64,000 nucleotides of DNA from contig NZ_JAAMFM010000002.1 of NCBI RefSeq assembly GCF_013376105.1, forward strand, positions 62,001 through 126,000, written 5' to 3'. The translations under genes were made by a program, and so were the position numbers. Below, one piece after another: positions 9,003 to 17,673 of this stretch (positions within the stretch are counted from its first letter, which is position 1; each line of letters begins with the position of its first letter). The DNA is from Arthrobacter wenxiniae (lineage in GTDB: Bacteria; Actinomycetota; Actinomycetes; Actinomycetales; Micrococcaceae). The notes under the pieces were generated by a model. It saw only the letters and a program-made list of their open reading frames with translations. It did not search any database and was not told the origin of the DNA.

Positions 9003-9059
9003 GGTTCAACCTTCCAAGTGGGGTCCGCGCCGTGCCGGATCCTTTGATTCCCACCATAG

Positions 9060-9216
9060 GCGCGTACGACGGCGGCGTCGAGGGGTGGGCGCGCGGGCGC
9101 CGCTTGGGCGGCGAGGGCTTGGGCGGCGGGGGCGGCCAACTTTGAAGCTGCGCCCCGTTAACGGCCAATCGTGCGCCACTTCTGAAGTGGCGCACGGCAG
9201 GGGCCTGGCCGTGCGC
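9060..9216. repeat. Long direct repeat, left copy (R1), with internal palindrome
   Basis: About 157 bp that recur nearly unchanged at 11907-12064, on the other side of the TOTE helicase gene. The copy begins gcgcgtacgacggcggcg and holds a perfect inverted repeat at 9171-9195: gtgcgccacttc, one base, gaagtggcgcac. A third half-copy, gtgcgccacttc, overlaps its end and runs to 9222. It lies in the gap between moaA and the TOTE gene. It may be a duplicated terminator-like element or the boundary of an inserted module. Confidence 0.9.
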
Positions 9217-9302
9217 CACTTCAGGGCGTTCGGCACGAGGGCCGTGAGTTTTGCCCCAGGGAGAGCTGCCGCGTTCAGCATGCGCAAGATTCTGCCGGGA
9301 TT

Positions 9303-11795
9303 GTGGCGTCGGCGTCTACCGCAGGCGCCCGCAGGCCGTCGCGCGGTACCCCATTTGACCGGGCACACGGCAGAATTATTGATGTGAGGGAAAATAATGG
9401 CAGTGATGACGGCCAGGATGTTCTCCCGGGCCTTGCAGCCGCAGCCGACCAGGCTGTGGCGCGCGAGCTCGAGGACCTCCGGATGGACAACGCCCGGTTG
9501 CGCAAACTGCTGGAGCTCAGCGAGTCGGAAGCCAAGGCCGCCCATCAGGACCAGCCGGTGGTGGCCGCCACCCTGCCGACAGGTCCGGTCAATTACCATT
9601 CGGCGCCCGAAACCAAGGTCCAGTTTTACCAAGCCCTGTTCCAGGCGCGCACGGACGTCTACGCAACCCGCTGGGAAAACAGCCGGGACGGGCGGTCGGG
9701 GTGGGTGCCCACCGTCGCGGGTGGGTGGCGAAAGGGCGCGTCGCGGGACACGGCCAACTTCCTTCGCCTCACGCCGGCAACCATCGCAGCGCACCTGCGC
9801 GGGGATCAACATATTGGTTTCTACCCGCTGCTGCAAAATGACACCTGCTGGTGGGTCGCAGCGGACTTCGACGGTGCCGCGGCGATGCTGGACGCACTCG
9901 CCTATGTGAAAGCCGCGCGTTATCGAGGCATCCCGGCAGCATTGGAGATTTCGCAATCGGGCCGCGGCGCGCACGTGTGGATATTCTTTACCGCGCCAAT
10001 ACCCGGCGAGAAGGCACGCCAGCTGGGCACGGGCCTCATCCATGAAGCCATGGGCCTGCGCGGGAGCATGAGCTTGACGAGTTATGACAGGCTCTTTCCT
10101 TCCCAGGACGTGCATTCGGGCAAGGGCATGGGCAACCTGATCGCGGCTCCGCTGAATGGAAAACGCCGCCAACACGGGACCACCTTGTTCCTTGACACCA
10201 CCACGCTTGAACCGTTCGAAGACCAGTGGGCGTACCTTTCAAGCCTGGACAGGCTCACTCCGGCGGCCGTGTCGACAGCTACCCGCCGCCTGCCCGCCGT
10301 CCGCCTCGGCCAGGAAGTCAAACGGCTGGAACTGCCACAGTCCTCGAAGATTGTTCCCCGGCCGGCAATGATCGTCCGGGCAACGTTCGCAGCCCGGCTG
10401 ACCATTCATTCGACGGAACTGGGCCCGGCCATGATATCCGCCATCAAGCACGCGGCGTCGATGTTGAACCCGGACTTTTATGAGCGTCAGCGCCAGCGCC
10501 GTTCCACCTGGAACATCCCCCGCATCCTGCATTTCTTCGACGAGACCCTCGAAGGAGACCTGATCATCCCCAGAGGACTGCTTCCACTCCTCAAACAACT
10601 GGTTGAGTCCGCGGGAAGCACGTTGCGCATGGAGGACCAGCGAACGGAAGGCGCACCCGCCGACTTCGCATTTTCCGCAGCTTTACGGCCTGACCAGCAG
10701 CAGGCGTTGGAGGCCATGCTCGCCGTCGAACAGGGAATCCTCGTTGCCCCGCCAGGCGCCGGAAAAACCGTCATCGCCTGCGCGGCCATGATGCACCGCG
10801 GAGTGTCCACCCTCATCCTGGTCGACAGGAAGGCGCTTGCAGACCAGTGGCGAACCCGAATCCGTGAGCTCATGGAAGAAAAGTGCGGACAAATCGGCGG
10901 CGGACGTTTCAAGACAACCGGACGCATCGACGTGGCCCTGCTTCCCACGCTGGCCCGGCGCCAGAACGTGGCCGAGCTGACTGACGGGTATGGACTGGTC
11001 ATCGCCGACGAATGCCACCATGTTCCTGCCGCCGCCTTCAGCCATGTCATGAACCAAATTCCGGCGCGGTATTGGCTGGGGCTGACGGCCACGCCATACC
11101 GCCGCGACAAGCTGGACGCCCTCATGTACCACCAGCTCGGACAGGTGGAGCACACCATGGCCCCCGTCGCACCGCAGCAGCTCCCCCGCGATGAACACGA
11201 GATTCCGGCACCGGCGCTGGAGTTGAAACTGCATCGCACCGCCTATGTGTACATCGGCGAGGCAGATCCCAGTGAGCCGGGCCAGATCTCCGAAATCTAC
11301 AAGGACTTGGTGTCCGACGACCCGCGCTTTGAACAAATTTTCGATGACGTCAGGTCTGCCCATGCCGCCGACAGGCGCATCCTCTTGCTGACCACCTGGA
11401 AGGCCCACCTCGAGCGGTTCCGCGTGCGGTTCGAGGAAGTCGGGTTGAAGCCGATCATCTTCGCCGGCGGAATGAAGGCAAAGGAACGGCAAGAAGCCGT
11501 GGAAGGCCTGGACGCCGTCCCCGACAATGAACCGCTGCTGGTGCTTGGCACCGGGCAGTACATCGGCGAGGGATTTGACTGCCCAAAGCTGGATACCTTG
11601 TTTCTTGCCGCGCCAATTTCCTTTAAGGGCCGGCTGGTGCAATACGTCGGCCGCGTGACCCGTCCATATCCAGGGAAGGCAAACGCCGTGGTGCACGACT
11701 ATTGGGACGAACTCACGCCGGTCCTGTCTTCGTCGCTGGGGAAGCGGGCCCCCGGATACCTCTCGCTTGGATTCCCGGATCCACGACGGATGTAG
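9303..11795 (+). CDS. TOTE-type conflict protein: AEP primase fused to DEAD/DEAH helicase
   Basis: An 830-residue protein with, in order: a coiled-coil N-terminus (ELEDLRMDNARLRKLLEL); an archaeo-eukaryotic primase domain of the TOTE type with WWVAADFDG (Asp188, Asp190) and SQSGRGAHVWIFF (His224); then an SF2 helicase with Walker A PPGAGKT (Lys487), a DECH box (569-572), SAT-like LTATPYRR and C-terminal motif VGRVTRP. TOTE proteins are proposed conflict/defence factors. The start is uncertain: GTG 9303 gives the longest frame, GTG 9384 and ATG 9483 (GAGG upstream) are alternatives, and a good Shine-Dalgarno ATG at 9397 is in the wrong frame. Long direct repeats flank the gene. Confidence 0.85.
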   Translation: MASASTAGARRPSRGTPFDRAHGRIIDVRENNGSDDGQDVLPGLAAAADQAVARELEDLRMDNARLRKLLELSESEAKAAHQDQPVVAATLPTGPVNYHSAPETKVQFYQALFQARTDVYATRWENSRDGRSGWVPTVAGGWRKGASRDTANFLRLTPATIAAHLRGDQHIGFYPLLQNDTCWWVAADFDGAAAMLDALAYVKAARYRGIPAALEISQSGRGAHVWIFFTAPIPGEKARQLGTGLIHEAMGLRGSMSLTSYDRLFPSQDVHSGKGMGNLIAAPLNGKRRQHGTTLFLDTTTLEPFEDQWAYLSSLDRLTPAAVSTATRRLPAVRLGQEVKRLELPQSSKIVPRPAMIVRATFAARLTIHSTELGPAMISAIKHAASMLNPDFYERQRQRRSTWNIPRILHFFDETLEGDLIIPRGLLPLLKQLVESAGSTLRMEDQRTEGAPADFAFSAALRPDQQQALEAMLAVEQGILVAPPGAGKTVIACAAMMHRGVSTLILVDRKALADQWRTRIRELMEEKCGQIGGGRFKTTGRIDVALLPTLARRQNVAELTDGYGLVIADECHHVPAAAFSHVMNQIPARYWLGLTATPYRRDKLDALMYHQLGQVEHTMAPVAPQQLPRDEHEIPAPALELKLHRTAYVYIGEADPSEPGQISEIYKDLVSDDPRFEQIFDDVRSAHAADRRILLLTTWKAHLERFRVRFEEVGLKPIIFAGGMKAKERQEAVEGLDAVPDNEPLLVLGTGQYIGEGFDCPKLDTLFLAAPISFKGRLVQYVGRVTRPYPGKANAVVHDYWDELTPVLSSSLGKRAPGYLSLGFPDPRRM
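9355..9383 (+). promoter_or_regulatory. Possible promoter of the TOTE gene
   Basis: TTGACC (9355-9360), a 17-base spacer and a weak ATTGAT. If used, transcription would begin after the GTG at 9303, which would favour the downstream starts at 9384 or 9483. Confidence 0.3.
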
Positions 11796-11906
11796 CTCCA
11801 CGCGATGACGGGCGCGGCACCAGGTGGGCATTTGACGTCCCGGGAAGCCCAAACACTTCACATAGTGATGGGTGACCGGGGCAGGCTGAGGCCGCGCATG
11901 GGGCGG

Positions 11907-12064
11907 GCGCGTACGACGGCGGCGTCGAGGGCTGGGCGCGCGGGCGCCGCTTGGGCTGGGCGCGGCTCGGGCGGCGGGGCCGGCCAACTTTGAGGCTGCG
12001 CCCCGTTAACGGCCAATCGTGCGCCACTTCTGAAGTGGCGCACGATTGGGGCCTGGCCGTGCGC
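11907..12064. repeat. Long direct repeat, right copy (R2), with 18-bp palindrome
   Basis: Second copy of the 9060-9216 repeat, in the same orientation. Here the inner palindrome is longer: ccaatcgtgcgccacttc, one base, then its exact complement (12013-12049, arms of 18 bp). It lies just after the TOTE gene and before the AlkD-like gene. The palindrome could terminate transcription in both directions although it lacks a U-run. Confidence 0.9.
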
Positions 12065-12184
12065 AGGCTCCAAGCCCCGCGGCTCCACGTATGGGCGGAT
12101 CCCGGTCTTTCCCCGCAGCCAACCCCCCGCGGCCTCGGCTTTCCCAGTAGGCTGAATCCCACGGACGACGGGCAGGAGGCAGCA

Positions 12185-12871
12185 ATGGCTGAGACGACAG
12201 CGGTTGGGACGACGGTCGGGGAGGTGGTGGCCGAGCTGGCCGCCCTCGAAGACCCCAAGGCCCGGGCAGTCAACGAGAAACACGGTGACGACCACGGCGT
12301 GAACCTTGGCAAGCTGCGGGCCCTGGCGAAGCGGCTGAAGACCCAGCACGAGCTCTCGCGCCAACTCTGGGCCACGGGCGACACCGCGGCGCGGCTGGTG
12401 GCCCTGCTGATCTGCCGTCCGAAGGAATTCGGCCGCGACGAACTGGACGCCATGCTCCGCCAGGCACGGATCCCGAAGGTCAACGACTGGTTCGTGAACT
12501 ACGTGGTGAAGAAGAGTGTTCACGCCGAGGAACTGCGCACCGCTTGGTTTGACGATCCGGATCCGGTGGTGGCCAGTGCCGGCTGGGCGCTGACCAGCGA
12601 ACGGGTGGTGAAGAGGCCCGAGGGCATCGACCTCGACGGGCTGCTCAGCCTCATCGAGGCGCGGATGAAGGACGCCCCGGACCGCCTGCAGTGGGCCATG
12701 AACACCTGCCTGGCCCAGATCGGGATCGAGTTCCCCGAGCACCGCGCCCGCGCCATCGACATCGGCGAGCGCCTCGAGGTCCTCAAGTACTACCCCACTC
12801 CGCCGAACTGCACCTCCCCGTTTGCGCCCATCTGGATCGGCGAGATGGTCCGCAGGCAGCAGGCCGTGTAG
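12185..12871 (+). CDS. DNA alkylation repair protein, AlkD-like
   Basis: A 228-residue all-helical protein. The pattern LAKRLKTQHELSRQLWATGD, DWFVNYVVKKS, WFDDPDPVVASAGWALTSER and WAMNTCLAQIGIEFPEHR fits the HEAT-like-repeat AlkD/DUF1061-type family of DNA glycosylases that remove alkylated bases. GGAGG stands 6-7 bases before the ATG, and TAGGCT upstream (near 12146) is a plausible -10. It is an independent gene between the right repeat copy and the kinase-like gene. The exact substrate is not shown by sequence. Confidence 0.8.
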   Translation: MAETTAVGTTVGEVVAELAALEDPKARAVNEKHGDDHGVNLGKLRALAKRLKTQHELSRQLWATGDTAARLVALLICRPKEFGRDELDAMLRQARIPKVNDWFVNYVVKKSVHAEELRTAWFDDPDPVVASAGWALTSERVVKRPEGIDLDGLLSLIEARMKDAPDRLQWAMNTCLAQIGIEFPEHRARAIDIGERLEVLKYYPTPPNCTSPFAPIWIGEMVRRQQAV

Positions 12872-12929
12872 CCGGGACCGCCCACGCCGCGGCAGCCCCG
12901 GCGTCGTACCCGCGCGGTACGGTGGTCCC

Positions 12930-13907
12930 ATGCTGATCGAGAAGCTGCACGTGGACGAGGTGGACATCGACACCGACAGGGTGGCGGCCATGGTCGCGGA
13001 CCAGTTTCCGGTGTGGGCGGGCACGTCGCTGGAGCCCGTCTATCCGGCCAGCACGGACAACGTCATGTTCATCCTGAACAGGCACTTTGGCGTCAGGCTG
13101 CCGCGAACGCCCGCAGCCGCAAGGTCGCTGGAACGGGAACTGGTCCACGCGCCGAGGCTCGCGCCCATGCTGCCCGCCCGGATCCCGGCGCCGGTGGGGA
13201 TTGGCCGGCCCGCGGAGGGGTATCCGTTCAAGTGGTTCATCTCGCGCTGGATCGAGGGCGGCAATCCCGTCCCGGGCCGGCCGGACCACCCGATTCCCAA
13301 CAGGCTCGCGGTGGACGTGGCACGGTTTGCCCGCGCGCTGCACAGCGTGGTGCCGCCCCCCGCGTCGGAGGAGCTGTTTTCCTACCGCGGCGACAGGTCC
13401 GTGCGGCCGCGTGAGGCGGACACGCGCGCGGCCATTGGCAGGTGCGGGGACCACTTTGACACGGCCGCGCTCCACCGGGCGTGGGACGTGGCCGTGGAGG
13501 CGCCGGAGGGGACCGGGCCGCCCAGCTGGATCCACACCGACCTCCACCCCGGCAACCTCCTGGTGAAACACGGCCGGCTCGAGGGCGTCCTCGATTGGGG
13601 CGGGCTTGCGGTGGGCGATCCCGCCATCGACCTGATTGTCGCGTGGAACCTGTTCGGCCCGGAGGAGCGGGAGGTGTTCCGTGCGGAAATGAAGGCCGAC
13701 GACGGCACCTGGGCGCGCGGGCGGGCCTGGGCCCTGTCCGTGGGGCTGGTCGCCTTCCCGTACTACGTGCACACGAACCGCGCCCTGGCCGCCGTGTCCT
13801 GGTACCAGATCGGGCAGGTCCTGGCCGAGCTCACCGAAGCCGATCTCCCCGCAACCCGGGGCGCCGCGCGGCAGGACGTCAGTGCGTGGCGCCCGCCCCC
13901 AGCTTAA
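12930..13907 (+). CDS. Aminoglycoside phosphotransferase (APH)-family kinase
   Basis: A 325-residue kinase-like protein. The catalytic loop WIHTDLHPGNLL (HxDxxxxN) and the metal-binding VLDWGGLAVGDPAIDL (normally D-x-D/G, here DWG) define the APH fold, which phosphorylates small molecules such as aminoglycosides, macrolides or homoserine. FKWFISRWIEG is the hinge region. This is a broad chromosomal family and resistance cannot be claimed. TACGGT ends 6 bases before the ATG and there is no Shine-Dalgarno sequence, so the transcript is probably leaderless. Confidence 0.85.
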   Translation: MLIEKLHVDEVDIDTDRVAAMVADQFPVWAGTSLEPVYPASTDNVMFILNRHFGVRLPRTPAAARSLERELVHAPRLAPMLPARIPAPVGIGRPAEGYPFKWFISRWIEGGNPVPGRPDHPIPNRLAVDVARFARALHSVVPPPASEELFSYRGDRSVRPREADTRAAIGRCGDHFDTAALHRAWDVAVEAPEGTGPPSWIHTDLHPGNLLVKHGRLEGVLDWGGLAVGDPAIDLIVAWNLFGPEEREVFRAEMKADDGTWARGRAWALSVGLVAFPYYVHTNRALAAVSWYQIGQVLAELTEADLPATRGAARQDVSAWRPPPA

Positions 13908-14238
13908 TGTCCGCGCCGGTTGGCGGGGCCGTGCGGGCAATGACCTCTTAACGGGGCCGTGCGGGCAATGATCTCCAGGCCCCGCGCCATCGAGGCAATC
14001 TCCATGGACGGGTGGTCCCGCCCGGCCGCGACACCTCCGCCGGAATGCCGGCGCGGCTGAGCCCTGGCAGGCAGGCCTTGAGCGGCAGGGTGCTGAAATG
14101 GCCCACCGGCCCGCACGGAACCACGGGCTCGTCCACGGGCAGGTTGCCCGCGTTGTCGGGGATCCGCGCGTCGTCCATGTAGACGGCGGCCCGGGACGGG
14201 TTGAGCGCCCCGCCGCCAACGGGTTCAAGACCGGTCAT
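13904..14238 (-). pseudogene. pcp: Decayed pyroglutamyl-peptidase I gene
   Basis: Three pieces of Pcp are recognisable in order. TGLEPVGGGALNPS matches the N-terminus (TGFEPFGG...NPS). MDDARIPDNAGNLPVDEPV through STLPLKACL and AGIPAEVS matches the middle. HPSMEIASMARGLEIIARTA, in another frame, matches the C-terminal helix. The stretches between are deleted, including the segments that carry the catalytic Glu, Cys and His. A 19-bp direct repeat (13924-13942 and 13953-13971) lies at the broken 3' end. Intact Pcp is about 210 residues; this remnant cannot make an active enzyme. Confidence 0.8.
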
Positions 14239-14300
14239 CTGGATCAGGCCTGGAGCCCATGTGCCGCTTCGCCGTTCCCGAATTGCCACGCGCGGCCGCG

Positions 14301-15896
14301 CTAGCCGCACAGCAGCACGCCCGCCCGGTAGCCGTAGCGGGCCTCAAGGCGGTCTATGCCGTGGGGGTCGTGGCCCGTGAGCGCCTCCTGGACCACCTCT
14401 GCGGGGGCGGCATACTCGGCGTTGAGGTGGTTCAGGGCCCAGGCGGTGCCGCTGAACGCCCACTCGAACACCAGCACGGCGCCGAGCAGGGCGGCTCCCA
14501 CCAGGTAGTGGGCCGGCGTCCACGGGGCCGTGCCATGAACAGGCCCGTCCACCAGCGACGGCGTGGACAGGACGCAGAAGCCCGCGGCGAAGAACCCGAC
14601 AAACACGGCGGATTCCGTGGCGCCGAAGGTGACGCCGGAGCGGATGACCCACCGGCTGCGGACCGCGAACTGCCAATACACCCAGGCGTTGACCACGGTG
14701 AGCACCGCATAGAGGCCCAGCGCCGCGACGGTCCACCACGGGACGGCGTCGACCAGTGGTGGCACCAGCAGGGCGCCCGCCACGGCCAAGGCGGCGATGA
14801 CCAGCGGGGGCAGGGCCAGGAGCAGCCGGGTCCGCTGTGCCCTGGCTGCGGGTGCGGCCTGTACGGACTTGCTTTCACGGGACATCCATGGCGGAGCGTC
14901 CCGGCCCGAAGCGCCCCGCGCCCCCGGCGAGGGCACCGAACCGCGCACCCCGCCGGCGCCGGCATCTCCGCCACCCGCCTCAACCCCGCCCGCCTCAACC
15001 CCGCCCGCCTCAACCCCGCCCGCCTCAACGATCCGGGATGGCTCATGGTCCAGCGGTGCCGGCTCCGGGGCGAAGTCGGCAAACTCCTGCCCCACATACC
15101 GGCGCTCAATCAGGGTCCTGTCCTTGTCAAAGGGCCGCTCAGGATCGGTCCACACGTCGTATTCGTTGCCTTCGGCCGGCGCCCACACCGGGTAGGACAG
15201 CAGCCGCACCCGGGTGACTTCCTCACGCCCGCCGGCCGCGTGTTCAAGCTCCACGTGGAACAGCGCCATGCCGTCCACCCAACGTTTCTCCGACGTCACC
15301 GAGACCACCCGCCCAACGGAATGATCGCCGTCGTCAATCAGGACGGCCAGGCGCCCGCGGTCGTCCTGGGCCCGGCGCCACAGGATCCGCGCATGCCGGA
15401 GCATCCTCCGCGCGGGGATGAGCAGCAGGACGGCCACGCCGGCGAGCAGGAGGGCCTCGAGCCCGTCCCCGGAGACCAGGCGGATCGCCGCGGCGGCCGC
15501 GCAGCCCAGCACGAGGCCGCTCAGTACGGCCGCGGACGTGACGCGTCGGGCGCGGTGCGGGGCCACGGTGCGGCTGTGGAGGGCGGAGGTCTGCTTCAGG
15601 AAGCCGTAGCCCATGACGTGCTTGAAGTTGGCGCCGATTTCCGGGCCCACGGCCAGCGCGCCCACCACCCCGACCACGAAGAGCAGCGCCGGAATGAACA
15701 GGGCCGGATCCTCCAGCGTGTGGGCCAGGTGGAACGGTGAGAAGAAGCCGAGCATGGCCACGGCCAGCGCCCAGAGCAGCCCCACCAGCACCAGCGCGCG
15801 CATGGCCTTGCGGACGTATCCATCCCACACGACGGGCGAGGCAGGCAGCGGAATCCGCCCGGACCCCGGCAACGCCCTCGACATCGGATACGCCAT
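14301..15896 (-). CDS. Membrane protein with VEAGG repeat linker, function unknown
   Basis: About 531 residues. Two hydrophobic blocks (roughly residues 30-150, and the C-terminal half from about 355) each hold several membrane helices. Between them is a soluble part with a beta-rich segment (RWVDGMALFHVELEH, YPVWAPAEGNEYDVW) and a linker of four VEAGG units, encoded by 15-bp tandem DNA repeats at about 14978-15028. No enzyme motif was recognised. ATG 15896 has GAGGGGGC just upstream and is preferred over 15926. The first half resembles uncharacterised actinobacterial membrane proteins; I do not assign a function. Confidence 0.75.
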   Translation of the reverse strand: MAYPMSRALPGSGRIPLPASPVVWDGYVRKAMRALVLVGLLWALAVAMLGFFSPFHLAHTLEDPALFIPALLFVVGVVGALAVGPEIGANFKHVMGYGFLKQTSALHSRTVAPHRARRVTSAAVLSGLVLGCAAAAAIRLVSGDGLEALLLAGVAVLLLIPARRMLRHARILWRRAQDDRGRLAVLIDDGDHSVGRVVSVTSEKRWVDGMALFHVELEHAAGGREEVTRVRLLSYPVWAPAEGNEYDVWTDPERPFDKDRTLIERRYVGQEFADFAPEPAPLDHEPSRIVEAGGVEAGGVEAGGVEAGGGDAGAGGVRGSVPSPGARGASGRDAPPWMSRESKSVQAAPAARAQRTRLLLALPPLVIAALAVAGALLVPPLVDAVPWWTVAALGLYAVLTVVNAWVYWQFAVRSRWVIRSGVTFGATESAVFVGFFAAGFCVLSTPSLVDGPVHGTAPWTPAHYLVGAALLGAVLVFEWAFSGTAWALNHLNAEYAAPAEVVQEALTGHDPHGIDRLEARYGYRAGVLLCG

Positions 15897-16011
15897 CAAT
15901 GCCCCCTCACCCTCGGTGCCCCTCATTGTGCCACGGGTCCCATCTCCAAGTGCGACGCCGGACCCTGCCCGGGTGTCCCGGCGGGGGTGCCGGTGCGGGG
16001 TGCCGGGGCGG

Positions 16012-16803
16012 CTAGGGCCCCTTGTCCTTCCTCAGAGTTTTGATGGGGACAAAGTTGTTGTTTGCGGAAAGTATGCGGAGGACGTCGCGACCATATTGGC
16101 GCCTGTCCTGATCGATGATGGCCCAGGCAGGGTGCGCCGCATTGCCAAGCTGCTTGTAGAGCGAGCCGATCCTGGACCGGTCGCTGCCGCGCATCTCCTT
16201 GGCCATGGCAAGCGGATCGGTTGAGCAAATGGACAAGACCGCGGCATCCTCCAGGTGCCGTTCGCGGTCACGCGAGTCTTCCAAATAGGCAGCCCCCTTC
16301 AGGACGAGGGCACCGAGTTGGTTCGGGACGCTGATCAACACGGACTCGCCGGGGAGCGTAGCCACCTCGCAGTCAACCGTACGCCTCAAGGCCTGGGTGC
16401 CTCCCGCCATCCTAAACGGGCGACGGCCGCCAAGCTTGGGTTGGATTCGAGGAGCAACGTGATCAGCGATCATGACATCCACTTGTTCTCTGCCGCGGAC
16501 AAAACGATGGGCAGGGGCACCGGCATCTATGGAAAGCGAAAGGTTGTAGCCCAACTCTTCGAGGACCCGCTGAACTGCGGTGAGAGTGGTGGCGCCTGTC
16601 TCGACGTGCAGCACAATGTCCACGTCAGAGGTTGGCCTGGCAATGCGAACTCTCGCCCTTGCCGAATGCAACTGCACCATGAGCCCGCCCACGAGCGTCC
16701 ATTTGCTCGAAGGGAGCGCGCGGGCCAACTCAATGCACTGTGGCCACGGACTGTCCCACCCGCCGCGAGGAGCATCAACGTGCCATTGAGGGCGATTTAC
16801 CAT
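16012..16803 (-). CDS. AbiEii-like nucleotidyltransferase (putative toxin)
   Basis: A 263-residue protein with a nucleotidyltransferase core: the GG motif LVGGLMVQLH (near 38-47) and RPTSDVDIVLHV with the two catalytic Asp of the DxD pair. A third acidic residue is probably in QVDVMIAD. This fits the AbiEii/MNT-like families that act as toxins by nucleotidylating tRNA or a partner. Its first 29 bases overlap the end of the HTH gene upstream, so the two are translated together as in toxin-antitoxin pairs. Toxin function is inferred from fold and context. Confidence 0.7.
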   Translation of the reverse strand: MVNRPQWHVDAPRGGWDSPWPQCIELARALPSSKWTLVGGLMVQLHSARARVRIARPTSDVDIVLHVETGATTLTAVQRVLEELGYNLSLSIDAGAPAHRFVRGREQVDVMIADHVAPRIQPKLGGRRPFRMAGGTQALRRTVDCEVATLPGESVLISVPNQLGALVLKGAAYLEDSRDRERHLEDAAVLSICSTDPLAMAKEMRGSDRSRIGSLYKQLGNAAHPAWAIIDQDRRQYGRDVLRILSANNNFVPIKTLRKDKGP

Positions 16804-17488
16804 GGTTTTTCTCCTGCCACTTCTTGAGGGCGGCTTCGAGGACTGCTTCGCCGGCAGAACGTTCCCTCGACGAAAGTGAGTCCATCAGGTCTACTGCAAT
16901 TACCGGTGCAGGGAGTTCCCCGTTCTGAACGGGTGCCGGATCGGCGATGACGCGGAGTGTCACATTGCCATCGGGATCGGGAACCATCGCAAAATTGCGG
17001 ACCAGTTGATCCACTTCGCTTGAAAGGACGTACCCTTCAGCAACGTCGGAGCCGCCCGCAAGACCAAAGGTTTGCGCAACGGTGCTGTCCCGCAAGGCCG
17101 CTGCACCGCTGGACAGCAGGAGTTCTGCGACGCTTTCAACGGCGCTGGGCGTGACCCGGTAGCGCCGGTTTGCATCCTTGGTGGTTACGTGGGCGGCCAG
17201 CTCCTTGGCATCGAGGTGCCGCAAACGTTGCCTCAAGCGGTATCGTGATGAAGCATCGATCCAGCCGGTCGGCTGGCCGGAAAGCATCGCGAGGGCGCCC
17301 CACGCCATGTCGGCGCTCCAAGGGCGCCCCACCCGGGTCCCTCGGTTCTTCAACCTGACCACGGATGACCGGTCAACCAAGATGTTTCTGCCGATCCGCG
17401 CCGACGCCGTCAGGCTGCCGGAGCCGACGAGCTTTCGCACGGCGACACTTGTGACACCCAGTTCTTCGGCCGCCTGCGAGGTGGTCAT
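16775..17488 (-). CDS. HTH protein, probable partner/antitoxin of the nucleotidyltransferase
   Basis: About 237 residues. The N-terminus MTTSQAAEELGVTSVAVRKL is an excisionase/MerR-type helix-turn-helix; the remainder is a helical domain without a recognised motif. It overlaps the nucleotidyltransferase gene by 29 bp and sits first in the operon, as AbiE-type antitoxins do. ATG 17488 has GGAG 9 bases upstream; ATG 17503 is an alternative. A start further upstream (17602) is unlikely because a promoter lies at 17529-17556. That promoter overlaps small palindromes, suggesting self-repression. Confidence 0.65.
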   Translation of the reverse strand: MTTSQAAEELGVTSVAVRKLVGSGSLTASARIGRNILVDRSSVVRLKNRGTRVGRPWSADMAWGALAMLSGQPTGWIDASSRYRLRQRLRHLDAKELAAHVTTKDANRRYRVTPSAVESVAELLLSSGAAALRDSTVAQTFGLAGGSDVAEGYVLSSEVDQLVRNFAMVPDPDGNVTLRVIADPAPVQNGELPAPVIAVDLMDSLSSRERSAGEAVLEAALKKWQEKNHGKSPSMAR

Positions 17489-17528
17489 CCACGTTGACTC
17501 CATACGTAAGGGTAGCGTTAAGATAACC

Positions 17529-17556
17529 ATTATGTATATACCTAAACGTTGATCAA
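17529..17556 (-). promoter_or_regulatory. Promoter with palindromes before the TA-like operon
   Basis: Minus strand: -35 TTGATC (17556-17551), 16-base spacer, -10 CATAAT (17534-17529). The region is unusually AT-rich. An 8-bp palindrome ttgatcaa overlaps the -35 and gtatatac lies in the spacer; both are candidate autoregulatory operators. Confidence 0.5.
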
Positions 17557-17673
17557 ACGATAGGATTACGCCCATTCGACCGCCAGGCCACTCCTGTTCC
17601 ACTCTCCCCGGTGGCTGGTGCCGTCAACCTGGCCGCATTCTGCGCCGCCGCTCCCGGCTGGTAGAAATGGACC

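Noticed and set aside
9397-9909. ATG with good Shine-Dalgarno inside the TOTE gene start region
   Set aside because: The reading frame gives no recognisable protein; kept only as an oddity about the TOTE start.
12930-13907. Antibiotic-resistance gene
   Set aside because: The APH fold is broad and chromosomal in actinobacteria; no resistance-specific features are visible.
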